Positions 15,974-30,500 of a DNA stretch of 64,000 nt are shown piece by piece (within the stretch, counting starts at the first letter, position 1; every line of letters starts with the position of its first letter). Where the stretch lies: assembly GCF_023823685.1 (NCBI RefSeq), contig NZ_JAMXBF010000007.1, positions 62,001 to 126,000 of the forward strand, given 5' to 3'. A model generated the notes under the pieces. The model was not told the origin of the DNA. It did not search any database and was given only the letters and a program-made list of their open reading frames with translations. Both the position numbers and the translations under genes were made by a program. Source of the stretch: Pseudomonas subflava. Lineage in GTDB: Bacteria; Pseudomonadota; Gammaproteobacteria; Pseudomonadales; Pseudomonadaceae.

Positions 15974-16966
15974 TCAGTCGAGGCTCCGTTGCAAGGCCGG
16001 CAGATCGAGCTGCGCCACCGCCTCGCGCAGCTTCAGGCCCAGCACGCGGTCGTTGAGAAAGCCCTTGTTGACCACGCTGATGGTCAGCAGCTGCACGCTG
16101 CTCGGCGGCAGACCGGGCTGGAAGTAGTCGGGGGCGAAGGTCACGTAGTACACCGCGCCGGGTTCGCCGCAGGCGGCGAACAGCCCGCGCGAGCCGCTGC
16201 TCTGGCAGGTCGGCGAACGCCGCTCGGCCTCGCTCATGCCGTTCAGCGACGCCTGCTTCTGCGCCACGCTGCCCTGCCACTGGTGGATGAACTGCTCCAG
16301 CTGGTGGCGACTCTCGGCGTCCGTGGCCTCGGCCAGCTGCTTCTGCAGCAGCGCGATGTGTGCGTGCTCGCCGGCGATGAGCCCCTCCAGATAGCGCTGC
16401 CGGCTGATGTGGGCGAACGGCTTGCGGCCGGGCTTGTGCACCACCACCACGTCCTTGCTGCCAATCTGCAGCACCGGCATGCCCTGCAGGCGCCGCGGCT
16501 TGACCGCCAGCTGGTAGTAGTCGCCCAGGGCGTCCTTGCCGACGCCGTAGCCGAACAGCGCGGCCTGGTCGTTGACCCGCAGTTCGATGGCCGGGCCTTC
16601 ACCGAGGCCGCGCCAGGCGCCGCTCGGGTCACGCTCACTGCGCGCCGGGTCGATGCGCCGCACCAGCAGGTGCGCCCAACCGCCGGACGGGGCGCCGGCC
16701 AGCGCGGCCGGCTGCTCGAACAGACGCGCGCTCTGGTTGATGGCGAAGCCGCGCAAAGGCGCCAGCGCGGGCGTGCCACGCAGCTGGCCGAGCAGCCGTT
16801 CCAGGCGCCCGCGCAGCGCCGGCACCTGGGCCTTGGGCAGCGGGCTGCCCTGGATGTCGAAGCCCACCGGGGCAACGGCACCGGGCGCGTCGATCAGGCC
16901 ATCGGCGGCCAGCGCCCCGCCGGCGAGCAGCAGGCCCGGCAGCAGGCAGGCAAAGCGGCTGCGCAT
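15974..16966 (-). CDS. Exported protein of unknown function
   Basis: The 330-residue protein has a clear signal peptide (FACLLPGLLLAGGALAA) and no later membrane segment, so it is probably periplasmic. Two cysteines (CQSSGS and FAACGEPG) could form a disulfide. No family is recognised. Its ATG overlaps the TGA of the upstream lipoprotein gene by one base, so the two are coupled and may act together at the envelope. They lie downstream of creC in the same direction. Confidence 0.7.
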   Translation of the reverse strand: MRSRFACLLPGLLLAGGALAADGLIDAPGAVAPVGFDIQGSPLPKAQVPALRGRLERLLGQLRGTPALAPLRGFAINQSARLFEQPAALAGAPSGGWAHLLVRRIDPARSERDPSGAWRGLGEGPAIELRVNDQAALFGYGVGKDALGDYYQLAVKPRRLQGMPVLQIGSKDVVVVHKPGRKPFAHISRQRYLEGLIAGEHAHIALLQKQLAEATDAESRHQLEQFIHQWQGSVAQKQASLNGMSEAERRSPTCQSSGSRGLFAACGEPGAVYYVTFAPDYFQPGLPPSSVQLLTISVVNKGFLNDRVLGLKLREAVAQLDLPALQRSLD

Positions 16967-17253
16967 CACCAGACCTCGGCGTCTTCGCCGGCCGGCTCGG
17001 CAGAGTTGGAAGGCGAACTGGCCGGCGCATCCGCCGCGCTGCCGGCGTAGCCCGCATCCTGGCTCTGGCCGGAATTCTGTGCGCTCTGGGTGGCGACCTG
17101 CACGGCCTTGACCGCCAGGCCCTGGTCGGCGCTGCTGAGCGAGGTTTCCTGCATGGCGCGGCTGAGCACGTCGCCGAGCAGGGCGTTCTGCCCGGAACCG
17201 GTGCAACCGGCGAGGGAGGTGGCGAGAAGCAACAGCGAAAGAATGCGGGTCAT
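16966..17253 (-). CDS. Small lipoprotein of unknown function
   Basis: The 95-residue protein has a lipoprotein signal (MTRILSLLLLATSLAGC) with lipobox SLAGC, so Cys17 is expected to be acylated. The mature part is Ala/Ser/Gln-rich and low complexity after residue 60. Its stop overlaps the start of the secreted protein gene. It lies 81 bases after creC on the same strand. Confidence 0.7.
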   Translation of the reverse strand: MTRILSLLLLATSLAGCTGSGQNALLGDVLSRAMQETSLSSADQGLAVKAVQVATQSAQNSGQSQDAGYAGSAADAPASSPSNSAEPAGEDAEVW

Positions 17254-17334
17254 GATGGCTCCTGGAACGTGGCGGCCGGCAAAGCCGGCCAGGTCGGGGA
17301 GCCACAGTCTGTTCGGCCAGCGTTCGCGGAGCGT

Positions 17335-18756
17335 TCAGGCCGGCAGCAGCAGGCTCGCGCGCACGCCGTCCGGTACGTTGCTCAGGCGCAGTTCGCCGCC
17401 GTGCAGCAGCGCCACTTCCTGCACGAAGTTGAGGCCCAGGCCGGTGCTCTTGCGCCCGTTGCCCGGCCGCGGCAGCGAGTAGAAGCGCTCGGTCAGGCGC
17501 GGCAGGGCGTAGTCGGGAATCGCCTCGCCCTGGTTGAACAGGGCCAGCTCCAGGCGACCGTCGTGCCGCTCGGCGGTGAAGCGCAGCAGACCGCCGGCCG
17601 GGGTGAAGTCGAGGGCATTGTCCAGCAGGTTGGCCAGCGCCTGGCGCAGCAGGAAGCGCTCGCCCTGCACGGCGAGATCGGCTGCGATGCGGTTCTCCAC
17701 CCGCAGCCCGGCGGCCTGGATGCGCGCCGCCTGGGCCTGCAGCAGCTCGTCGGCGAGCGCGTGCAGCGGCACCGCGACGCGCTCTTCCAGCCCCTGGCGC
17801 TGCTCGACCTGGGCCAGGTTGAGCAGGCGCTCGATCAGTTGCTGCAGGCGCGCGCCCTCGCCGGCGATGTTGGCCACGAAGCGCTGGCGCTGCTCGGCCG
17901 GCATCTCGCCCTCGAGCAGCTCGGCGGCGCCGCGGATGGCCGCCAGCGGGCTCTTCAGCTCGTGGGTCAGGGTGTGCACGTACTGCTCGACATAGGCCTT
18001 GCCTTCCAGCTCGGTGCGCATCTTCTGCACCGCCTGGGCCAGCTGCTTGAGCTCGCCGCCGCGCAGTTCCGGCAGCTCGGCCCGCTCGCCACGGCTGACG
18101 GCGCCGGCATAGCGGGTCAGCTGGCGCAACGAGCCGCTGAGCCACCACGACAGCACGCCGCCGATCAACAGGCCGAGGGCGATCAACCCGGCGCCGAGCC
18201 AGCCCAGGCGGCGCTGGGAGCGCTCGATATAGGGCTGCAGCGAGCTGTTCGGCTTGGCCACCGAAACCACGCCGATGATCCGCTCGCCGTCGCGGATCGG
18301 CGCCGCCACGTACATCACCGAGCTGTTCTCGTCGTCCGGGTTCTCGCGGGTGGAGCGGGCGCCGTACTCGCCGCGCAGGGTCAGGTAGACGTCGTTCCAG
18401 CGCGAGTAGTCCTGGCCGACGGCGGCGCCGCTGGAGTCGAGCAGGACGATGCCACGGGCGTCGGTGACGTAGATACGGTGGTTCACCGCGCGCTTCTCCA
18501 CGCCCCAGATCTGCGCCTGCGGCTGGCGCCGGCCGTAGGATTCGAGCAGCGCGGGCAGGCGGCCCTGTGTGAGGCTGCCGCTCTTCACCTCGTCGCGGAG
18601 GATCTCGGCCAGCAGGTTGGCGGTGTCCACCAGCGTCTCTTCGGTGGACTGGCGCACGCCGGGGCGGATCTCGTCCATCACCGTGCTGAGCACGAACCAG
18701 CCGGCCAGGCCGACGAACAGGAAGTACACCAGGAAGATGCGAACCCCTAGCGGCAC
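17335..18756 (-). CDS. creC: Sensor histidine kinase CreC
   Basis: The 473-residue inner-membrane kinase has two transmembrane helices (about 7-25 and 186-206) around a periplasmic sensor domain, then HAMP, and HTLTHELKSP with phospho-acceptor His265. The N box is NLLDNALDF and the G box is STGLGLNFVQ. This is the full CreC architecture. It phosphorylates CreB and responds to growth medium and, in pseudomonads, to beta-lactam-induced PBP4 inhibition. The most likely start is GTG at 18756. Unlike in P. aeruginosa, creC is not next to creB: a 3.8-kb gene on the other strand lies between them, so creC probably has its own promoter in the 219-bp region upstream. Confidence 0.9.
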   Translation of the reverse strand: MPLGVRIFLVYFLFVGLAGWFVLSTVMDEIRPGVRQSTEETLVDTANLLAEILRDEVKSGSLTQGRLPALLESYGRRQPQAQIWGVEKRAVNHRIYVTDARGIVLLDSSGAAVGQDYSRWNDVYLTLRGEYGARSTRENPDDENSSVMYVAAPIRDGERIIGVVSVAKPNSSLQPYIERSQRRLGWLGAGLIALGLLIGGVLSWWLSGSLRQLTRYAGAVSRGERAELPELRGGELKQLAQAVQKMRTELEGKAYVEQYVHTLTHELKSPLAAIRGAAELLEGEMPAEQRQRFVANIAGEGARLQQLIERLLNLAQVEQRQGLEERVAVPLHALADELLQAQAARIQAAGLRVENRIAADLAVQGERFLLRQALANLLDNALDFTPAGGLLRFTAERHDGRLELALFNQGEAIPDYALPRLTERFYSLPRPGNGRKSTGLGLNFVQEVALLHGGELRLSNVPDGVRASLLLPA

Positions 18757-18975
18757 GGGCTAATTCCCCAGCGAGGCATGAGCATGAATGACGTCCTTGT
18801 ACGAGAGCGCCGGGCGGCTGTCGCCGGCCATCCGGCTTCGATGGCAGAATAGCGGCGCGGTCACGGCCGGCGGCGCCTGCACGGCGAAACGACAAGGCCA
18901 GCATACCGTACAAACCACAAGAACCGGATCTGCCCAACCCGCCAGGCCCAGGCCGCCCAGCCCGGGAAAAATCCC

Positions 18976-22787
<3,812 letters not shown>

Positions 22788-22791
<4 letters not shown>

Positions 22792-23474
22792 GCGTTCTTC
22801 GGGCTGTAGCTGTAGCCCAGGCCGCGATGGGTCTGGATCGGCTCGGCGTCGGCGGCCACCTGGCGCAGCTTGGCGCGCAGGCTCTTGATATGGCTGTCGA
22901 TGTTGCGCTCGTAGCCGGCATCGGCCGGCACGCCCAGGGCGTCCAGCAGCTGCTCGCGGGCGAAAACCCGCTCCGGCTGCGCCAGCAGCGCCTGCAGCAG
23001 GCGGAATTCGTGACGGGTCAGCACCAGCAGCTGGCCGCGGTAGTGGATCTGCACCCGCTCGGTATCCACCCTGAACAGCCCGCCCGTCTCCGCCACCGGC
23101 TCGGCCGCACGCGGCGCCATGCGCTTGAGGATGGCCCGCACCCGCGCCGCCACCTCGCGCGGGCTGAAGGGCTTGACCACGTAATCGTCGGCACCGATCT
23201 CCAGGCCCACCACGCGGTCGATCTCGGCGTCGCGCGCGGTGAGGAAGATCACCGGCACCTCGGAGAACCGCCGCAGGCGCTTGCAGGCCTCGAAACCGCT
23301 GATATCCGGCAGGCCCACGTCGAGAATCAGCAGGTCCGCCGGGGTGAGCTGCTGGAACTCCAGTGCCGCCTCGGCCAGGTTCAGCCAGGTGGTGGTGAAG
23401 CCTTCGCTCTGCAGGGCGAACACCAGGGTGTCGGCGATGGCGGCTTCGTCTTCGACGATGAGGATGTGCGGCAT
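22788..23474 (-). CDS. creB: Response regulator CreB
   Basis: The 228-residue OmpR/PhoB-type regulator starts MPHILIVEDE. The receiver domain has acidic residues near 9-10, phospho-acceptor Asp52 (LLILDVGLPD) and the conserved Lys near 100. A C-terminal winged helix ends with RGLGYSYSPKNA. The ATG at 23474 is preferred over an in-frame GTG 12 codons upstream because receiver domains begin at this point. CreB is phosphorylated by CreC and activates creD in other bacteria. The gene is separated from creC by a large regulator gene on the plus strand, whose stop overlaps its own. Confidence 0.9.
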
Positions 23475-23525
23475 GGCGTCCGTGCGCGTGGGGATGAACG
23501 TGCCGAGCACGGTGCCGCATGCCGT

Positions 23526-23606
23526 TCAGGGCGTCAATCGCGACGAGACGTACAGGCCGCTGAGGTAAATCAGCGCCAGCGCGCCGCCGATCAGCCAATG
23601 CTCCAT
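23526..23606 (-). CDS. Tiny putative single-pass membrane protein
   Basis: This 26-residue ORF (MEHWLIGGALALIYLSGLYV and a short tail) has one hydrophobic helix, with GGAG upstream of the ATG. It lies 51 bases before the creB start on the same strand, so it could be the leader gene of creB. No family is recognised; it is far shorter than most annotation cut-offs. Confidence 0.4.
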   Translation of the reverse strand: MEHWLIGGALALIYLSGLYVSSRLTP

Positions 23607-23694
23607 GGCGCTTGCTCCGAAAAAGGGTGGGCAACATCCCTGTCGACCCATGACAACGCGTGTGAATAGGTGGCACCGTCCGTGGCGCCGAAAC

Positions 23695-24807
23695 TCAGGA
23701 AAGCGGCCAGCGCGGTCGCACGCTGGCGATGAAGGCACGTTCGCCTTCGAGCTGGCCGACCAGCATCTGGCCATCGGCACTGATGCCGTTGACCTGCACC
23801 ACCGGGACCGCCTCGGCGGCCAGCGAGTGTTCGTAGAGCCAGGACTCGACGCAGCGCATGCCGCCGTCGGCGGTCCAGACGAAGCCACGCTCGTTGTCGT
23901 CGGCGCAGCCGTCGCTGGCCACGCCCACCACCACCGCGCCGTCGGCGCTGACGCCGTTGGCCCGTGATACCAGGCCGCCATTGAGCCCGCCGAGGCTGCG
24001 CATGCCGGTCTCCTCACGCCAGACGAAGGCGCGCAGGGCCTCGCCGGCATGACCGTCGCTGGCGACTCCGACGATGGTGCTGCCGTCGGCGCTGATCGCC
24101 GTGGCCGTCGAGTAGTGACCGCCATTCAGCGTGCCCAGGCTGCGCAGGCCGTCCTGCTCGGTCCAGCGCACGGCGCGACGGGCATTGTCGCGGGCGCCAT
24201 CGTCGGCGTAGCCGGCGATCACCCGGCCGTTGGCGCTGATCGCGCAGGCATGGCTGGTCAGGCCGCCGTGGAGTACGCCGAGGCTGCGCATGCCACTGGC
24301 GAAGGTCCAGTAGAAGCCGCGGCAGGCGTGACCGACGGCGCCGTCGGCGGCATCGCCGACCACCACCAGGCCGTCGGCGCTGCAGGCGTAGGCGTGGGAG
24401 TAGCGGCCGAAGTTGAGTGTGCCGAGGTCGTGCATGCCGCCCTGTCGGGTCCAGCGGAAGGCGCGGTCGGCGCCTTCCGCATCGCCATCCTCGGCGGTGC
24501 CCACCACCACGCGACCGTAGGCGCTGATGCCCTCGGCCGAGCAGTAGCGGCCGCCGTTCAGGCCGCCCAGCCGCTGCAGGCCGCCGGCGCGGGTCCAGAC
24601 GAACGCGCTCAGGCTCAGGGCATCGGCCGGGTCGGCATACATGCCGACCACGTGCTGGCCTTCCGCGCTCACCGCGGTCACCCGCAGGTAGCCGTCGCCA
24701 GCCATGCCACAAATCCGTTCCAAGCCTATGAACTCGGGCTCCGCCGAGAGCAGCCGGGCCGTCAGCGCGGAGCTGTTCGACCAGACCTGGTACTGCAATT
24801 CCATCAT
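23695..24807 (-). CDS. HAF-repeat protein
   Basis: The 370-residue protein has about seven tandem repeats of roughly 48 residues, each with a variant of RAFVWT..GMRSLGGLNGG followed by SADGxVVVG. This matches HAF repeats, which are thought to form beta-propeller-like folds and are common in autotransporters and extracellular proteins. No signal peptide is visible at the chosen start (ATG 24807 or 24804, preceded by AAGG), so cytoplasmic location or an alternative secretion route is possible. Function is unknown. A strong hairpin at 24836-24887 separates it from the gene upstream. Confidence 0.7.
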   Translation of the reverse strand: MMELQYQVWSNSSALTARLLSAEPEFIGLERICGMAGDGYLRVTAVSAEGQHVVGMYADPADALSLSAFVWTRAGGLQRLGGLNGGRYCSAEGISAYGRVVVGTAEDGDAEGADRAFRWTRQGGMHDLGTLNFGRYSHAYACSADGLVVVGDAADGAVGHACRGFYWTFASGMRSLGVLHGGLTSHACAISANGRVIAGYADDGARDNARRAVRWTEQDGLRSLGTLNGGHYSTATAISADGSTIVGVASDGHAGEALRAFVWREETGMRSLGGLNGGLVSRANGVSADGAVVVGVASDGCADDNERGFVWTADGGMRCVESWLYEHSLAAEAVPVVQVNGISADGQMLVGQLEGERAFIASVRPRWPLS

Positions 24808-24835
24808 CCTTGTCACCACTTCATCACTTGGGAGC

Positions 24836-24887
24836 GCAGACGGCGCTCCCCTCATTCCAGCTCTCCCGACACGGGAGCGCCGTCTGC
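24836..24887. repeat. Perfect 15-bp inverted repeat upstream of the HAF gene
   Basis: GCAGACGGCGCTCCC (24836-24850) is exactly complementary to GGGAGCGCCGTCTGC (24873-24887), with a 22-base loop. It lies between two minus-strand genes. With no T-tract it may be a regulatory RNA hairpin, a protein-binding site or a repeat. Confidence 0.55.
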
Positions 24888-24926
24888 ATCGATCATTTTC
24901 CACGTCAGCGTTCGCCCAGCGTTCGC

Positions 24927-25736
24927 TCAACGCATCGAGGGCTCGACCTGGCGCAGCAGCGCCTTCCAGTCGGTGAGAAACAGCACGCCGATCATTCGCC
25001 CGAGGGTGTTGGCCGGCTCCAGCTGCTTCTGCGGCATGCCGCGCCATTCGCTGGTGACGCTGACGGTGAGGAACTGGATCTCGCCCGCCGGGCGGCTGCG
25101 GTCGAGCAGTTGCGGATTCAGCCGGTAGCCGTAGACCGGATCGGCCAAGTACAGCGGACGGCCGCTGTTGTTCAGCACCAGCATGTAGCCACCGCGGCGC
25201 TCGACCATGGCGATGTCGTTCCAGCGGCCAACCGGCTTGCGGTGGACCAGGTCTTCCAGCTCATTGGCCCGCAGCACCAGCATCGACGCCTCACCGGGCG
25301 TGCGATAACGGCCATTCGGCATGCGCACGGTGGTCTTGTCGTTCGGGTGGAGCGGGTACGCGCCGATGCTTACGCCGCCGGTGGCCGGGGTCGGCATCGG
25401 GCCGCCGCGGACCGGGCCCATGGCGCCACCGACCGTCGAGCTGAAGCCGTGCGGGTCCTTCAGCAGCGGATGCTTCATCAGCTCGCCCTGCATGCGCAGC
25501 AGCTTGCCGCGGATCTCGGCCACCCCGGGACCGCTGGTGGGGCCGCCACCGCCGAAGGGCTTGTCCGGGTACCAGCCGGGTGTCAGCCGCGACGTATCGC
25601 GCGGCGCCCGCCAGTAGTCGACGATGTACTGGGCGTAGAACGGCTCGTCGTAGAACATGCGCGCGCCGCTGCCGGCCTGGGCGCCACAGGCCCAGATCAG
25701 CAGTGCGAGAAAGACGGTGGTGAGTTGCGGGAACAT
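24927..25736 (-). CDS. Exported protein of unknown function
   Basis: The 269-residue protein has a signal peptide (TTVFLALLIWACGAQA) followed by a Gly/Pro-rich middle (DKPFGGGGPTSGPG) and a C-terminal domain with VRRKPVGRWND-like and GYRLNP segments. No known family is recognised. The Cys in the signal could suggest a lipoprotein, but the context ACGA is a poor lipobox. It lies downstream of the HD-GYP gene on the same strand, with a 189-base gap. Confidence 0.6.
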   Translation of the reverse strand: MFPQLTTVFLALLIWACGAQAGSGARMFYDEPFYAQYIVDYWRAPRDTSRLTPGWYPDKPFGGGGPTSGPGVAEIRGKLLRMQGELMKHPLLKDPHGFSSTVGGAMGPVRGGPMPTPATGGVSIGAYPLHPNDKTTVRMPNGRYRTPGEASMLVLRANELEDLVHRKPVGRWNDIAMVERRGGYMLVLNNSGRPLYLADPVYGYRLNPQLLDRSRPAGEIQFLTVSVTSEWRGMPQKQLEPANTLGRMIGVLFLTDWKALLRQVEPSMR

Positions 25737-25925
25737 GCTTCGCTCGTGTCGAAAAAGGGGCCGCCGGCATCGCGCGGGCGGCCAGCATGTCCCGCCGACA
25801 AGGCGGCGCCGGCGGAACACGGGGCCACTGTGCGCGGGCAGCGTTCGCGGCTCGTTCGCCGGCGCCATGGGATAAGCGAAGGCCGACGAACGGTCGGGAG
25901 CGAAGGTGGAATGCGACGGCGGCTG

Positions 25926-27206
25926 TCAGCCGAACAGCGAGCCCTTGCCGGCCGGGATGCCCGACCACAGCTCCTCGATGTGCTTGAAGCCCCATTCCTC
26001 GGCGGACTCGCGGCCAACGATCTTGTCGCGTCCGGCCAGCTTGGCCAGGTCGATCACTTCCTGGGGGATCGGCATCTTCGAGCGGGCAGAGAAGAACACC
26101 TTGATCCTCGGCGTGAGCAGCGACTTCTCGTGCTGTTCCATCACCACACCGAGGCGACCGCTCTCCAGGCGCACCAGCGAGCCGATGGGGTAGATGCCCA
26201 GCGACTTGACGAAGGCCTGGAACAGCTGCGGATCGAAATGGCCCTTCCATTCGGCCATCTTGCGGATCGCCTCGGCCGGGTCCCAGCCCTTCTTGTAGGG
26301 CCGGTCCGAGGTGATCGCGTCATACACGTCGCACACCGCACCCATGCGCGCGAACAGGCTGATCTGCTCGCCGGCCAGGCGGTGCGGGTAGCCGGAGCCG
26401 TCGAACTTCTCGTGATGGTGCAGGCACACATCGAGCACCAGCGCGCTGATCTGCCGGCAGTCCAGCAGCATGCGCGCACCGGCCTCGGGGTGGCTGCGCA
26501 TGGTGCCGAACTCGGCGTCGGTGAGTTTGCCCGGCTTGTTGAGAATGGCATCGGGAATGGCCATCTTGCCGATGTCGTGCAACAGCCCTGCCTCGCCGGC
26601 CTCGCGCACGTGCTCCTCGCTCAGGCCGAGCTGGCGCGCCATGGCGATCATCAGCGCGCAGACCGCCACCGAGTGCATGTAGGTGTATTCGTCGCTGGTC
26701 TTCAGGCGCGCCAGGCTGATCAGCGCATTCGGGTGGCGCAGCACCGAGTCGGAGATTTCCTGCACCAGCTCTGTCACGTGCTCCAGGACGATGGCCTGGC
26801 CCATGCGCGCATCGCTGAACATCTGCACCACGGCCGCCTTGGCCTGGGCGCACAGCTTGAGCGCGCGGCGCACCTCCTGGTCGAGGCTGGCGCGGGCCGG
26901 CGCCACGCTGCCCTGGGCCGCCTCCTGCAGGCGCCGCTCGGCCTCCGCCTCGACCTCCGCGACGGTCTGGCTGGCCTGGCCCTCCGCCACGTCGACGCCT
27001 TTGGCGACATCGATCCACACCTCGGCCACATCGCTCTCGCGCACCCGCTGCAGGTCGCGCTCGCTGTCGAGCAGAAAGCGCCCCTTCCAGAAAGGATGAT
27101 CCATCCAGGACCCGCAAAACTCATGGATATACATGCCGACCATCAGATCGGAAACGGGGATTCGCTTGAGCACGATCGACACCGATAATTCTTGTCTCTG
27201 GAGCAT
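25926..27206 (-). CDS. HD-GYP cyclic-di-GMP phosphodiesterase with DUF3391 domain
   Basis: The protein is about 426 residues. The N-terminal DUF3391 region (SDLMVGMYIHEFCGSW) is followed by an HD-GYP domain with HDIGK (metal-binding HD) and HHHEKFDGSGYP (GYP signature), then the Pro-rich helical C-terminus. This family hydrolyses c-di-GMP to pGpG or GMP. There is no membrane segment, so it is cytoplasmic. The start is uncertain: the ATG used has no clear ribosome binding site and a GTG 8 codons later is possible. It lies within 5 kb of an MSHA locus whose ATPase has a c-di-GMP-binding domain, which makes local control of that pilus plausible but unproven. Confidence 0.88.
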   Translation of the reverse strand: MLQRQELSVSIVLKRIPVSDLMVGMYIHEFCGSWMDHPFWKGRFLLDSERDLQRVRESDVAEVWIDVAKGVDVAEGQASQTVAEVEAEAERRLQEAAQGSVAPARASLDQEVRRALKLCAQAKAAVVQMFSDARMGQAIVLEHVTELVQEISDSVLRHPNALISLARLKTSDEYTYMHSVAVCALMIAMARQLGLSEEHVREAGEAGLLHDIGKMAIPDAILNKPGKLTDAEFGTMRSHPEAGARMLLDCRQISALVLDVCLHHHEKFDGSGYPHRLAGEQISLFARMGAVCDVYDAITSDRPYKKGWDPAEAIRKMAEWKGHFDPQLFQAFVKSLGIYPIGSLVRLESGRLGVVMEQHEKSLLTPRIKVFFSARSKMPIPQEVIDLAKLAGRDKIVGRESAEEWGFKHIEELWSGIPAGKGSLFG

Positions 27207-27307
27207 ACGCCAGAATCGAGGGCGGCACAGTGCCATCATTGGTCGCATCTGACCTCTGCCTCGACATGCCAGTTATTATGGCGGCCACCCCGCGACAAGG
27301 AGTCTCC

Positions 27308-28195
27308 ATGCGTCGACTGCTCACCGCCTGCAGCGTGGTGCTGTTGCTGCTGCTCAATACGCTGATCCTGATCGGCCCGATGCTGCTGATCGCCCTGCTC
27401 AAGCTGGTGCTGCCGGGCAAGGCTTTGCGCAACGCCTGCTCGCGCGGGGTGATGTGGGTGGCCGAGACCTGGGCGGAGATCGACAAGCTGATCTTCGCCA
27501 CTCTCACGCCCACGGTGTGGGACATCCGCGGCGGCGAGCGGCTGCGCCGCGACCGCTCCTATCTGGTGGTGAGCAACCACCAGTCGTGGGTGGATATCCC
27601 GGCGCTGGTCCAGGCCTTCAACCGCAAGACGCCCTACTTCAAGTTCTTCCTCAAGCAGGAGCTGATCTGGGTGCCCTTCCTCGGCCTGGCCTTCTGGGCC
27701 CTCGACTACCCCTTCATGAAGCGCTACTCCAAGGCCTATCTGGCCAAGCGCCCAGAGATGGCCGGCAAGGACCTGGAGATCACCAGGCGCGCCTGCGCGC
27801 GCTTCAAGGACCTCGACGTCACGGTGGTCAACTACCTCGAAGGCACCCGCTTCACGCCCGCCAAACAGGCCCAGCAGGGCTCGCCCTACCAGCATCTGCT
27901 CAAGCCCAAAGCCGGCGGCGTAGCCTTCACCCTCGCCACGCTCGGCCCGCAGTTGGACGCCCTGCTCGACGTCACCCTGGTCTACCCCGGCCAGCGCCCG
28001 CCTGGCTTCTGGGCGCTGATCAGCGGCCAGGTGCCGAAGGTGATCATGGACATCCGCACCCTCGAACTGGACCCGGCGCTGTGGGCCGGCGATTACGAGC
28101 GCGACCCCGAATTCCGCCAGTACGTGCAGGCCTGGGTCACCCAGCTGTGGCAGGACAAGGACGCGCGCATCGCCGAGCTCAAACATCAGCTCTGA
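27308..28195 (+). CDS. Acyltransferase, YihG/PlsC-like
   Basis: The 295-residue inner-membrane enzyme has an N-terminal transmembrane segment (VVLLLLLNTLILIGPMLLI) and the 1-acylglycerol-3-phosphate acyltransferase motif NHQSWVD (H-x4-D), with a second motif in YLEGTRFTP. This matches the YihG group, thought to acylate lysophosphatidic acid. The ATG with ACAAGGAG upstream is preferred; an earlier in-frame start gives 26 residues without ribosome-binding support. Divergent from the HD-GYP gene and 57 bases before dbpA. Confidence 0.85.
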   Translation: MRRLLTACSVVLLLLLNTLILIGPMLLIALLKLVLPGKALRNACSRGVMWVAETWAEIDKLIFATLTPTVWDIRGGERLRRDRSYLVVSNHQSWVDIPALVQAFNRKTPYFKFFLKQELIWVPFLGLAFWALDYPFMKRYSKAYLAKRPEMAGKDLEITRRACARFKDLDVTVVNYLEGTRFTPAKQAQQGSPYQHLLKPKAGGVAFTLATLGPQLDALLDVTLVYPGQRPPGFWALISGQVPKVIMDIRTLELDPALWAGDYERDPEFRQYVQAWVTQLWQDKDARIAELKHQL

Positions 28196-28252
28196 GGCCG
28201 GCGGGCGCGGCCTGCTACAATTCGCGCCCGCCCTCGCTGCCAGGTTCGCCCC

Positions 28253-29626
<1,374 letters not shown>

Positions 29627-29633
29627 CGCTTTT

Positions 29634-29657
29634 CACCCTCTCCCTTAGGGGAGGGTG
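29634..29657. terminator. Hairpin after dbpA, possible terminator
   Basis: CACCCTCTCCC and GGGGAGGGTG fold into a strong stem with a short loop just after the dbpA stop. There is no long T-tract. The sequence resembles the CCCTCTCCC repeats seen at 15424 and 39939. Confidence 0.4.
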
Positions 29658-29753
29658 TCGAACCCGCGCTCGAGTCCTCCCGCTAAACCACGACGCAGTC
29701 TTACAGGATGCCGTCCTCTCCCCGGTGAGGTAGAGTCTGCCCCCCACGTAGCC

Positions 29754-30500
29754 TCAATCGTCGCCCGACAACCCATGGCGCCGGAAGACTTGCTGGTAGC
29801 CGCCGTCCTCGCGCATCGCCTCGATATGGGCGTTGAACTCGCGGACGATCTGCCGGTGCAGCGGATGGCTGCGCCGCACCAGAATGTGCAGGCCGTTCTC
29901 GCTCAGCGGCACTTCGACGAACTCCACCGAGTTGCGGATCTCCCGCAGATCGCGGTTGAGATGGAACTGCGCCACCAGCTCATCCTCCAGGGTCAGCTGC
30001 ACCCGCCCGGCCGCCAGCATGCGCGCGCCCATGGTGAACTCCAGCACCGGCACCTTGCTCAGCCCCACCGCCGTATCGAAGGCCGAGTCGTAGCTGTAGC
30101 CGCGCACCACGGCAATGCTGTAGGGCCGCAGGCTATCCAGGCCGGAGTATTCGATGGGCATGCCGGTGCGCCGCAGGAAGCGAATGCGATTGACCAGATA
30201 GGGATCGGAGAACAGCCCGTAACGCGTGCGCTCGGCGGCATACCAGGCGGCCACGATCACGTCGTAGTCGCCCTGCTGCAGCCCGCGCAACACCCGCGCC
30301 CAAGGCACCTCGACATATTCCGTGCTGTGCCCGGCGCGCTGCAGCGCCGTACTGACCAGATCCACCGCCAGCCCATTGTTGGGCAGACGCCGGTCGGTGA
30401 AAGGCGGCCAGGCATCGCCGGTCAACCGCAGATGCTCGGCCAGCACCGGCTCGCCCAGCAACAGCGCAAGCCACAACGTGATGCCACGAAATCCACCCAT
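29754..30500 (-). CDS. Periplasmic solute-binding protein, SBP_bac_3 family
   Basis: The 248-residue protein has a signal peptide (GITLWLALLLGEPVLA) and the extracellular solute-binding family 3 fold: LRLTGDAWPPFTD, LVSTALQRAGHSTEYVEVPW and a YDVIVAAWYAAERTRYGLFSD-like segment. Such proteins bind amino acids for ABC transporters, but no permease or ATPase gene is adjacent, so it may deliver ligand to a transporter encoded elsewhere or act as a sensor. It converges on dbpA. Confidence 0.78.
   Translation of the reverse strand: MGGFRGITLWLALLLGEPVLAEHLRLTGDAWPPFTDRRLPNNGLAVDLVSTALQRAGHSTEYVEVPWARVLRGLQQGDYDVIVAAWYAAERTRYGLFSDPYLVNRIRFLRRTGMPIEYSGLDSLRPYSIAVVRGYSYDSAFDTAVGLSKVPVLEFTMGARMLAAGRVQLTLEDELVAQFHLNRDLREIRNSVEFVEVPLSENGLHILVRRSHPLHRQIVREFNAHIEAMREDGGYQQVFRRHGLSGDD

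Noticed and set aside
15974..18937. A single 987-codon minus-strand frame from the exported protein to beyond creC
   Set aside because: It runs out of frame through creC and the lipoprotein gene. The exported protein has its own ATG at 16966 with a signal peptide.
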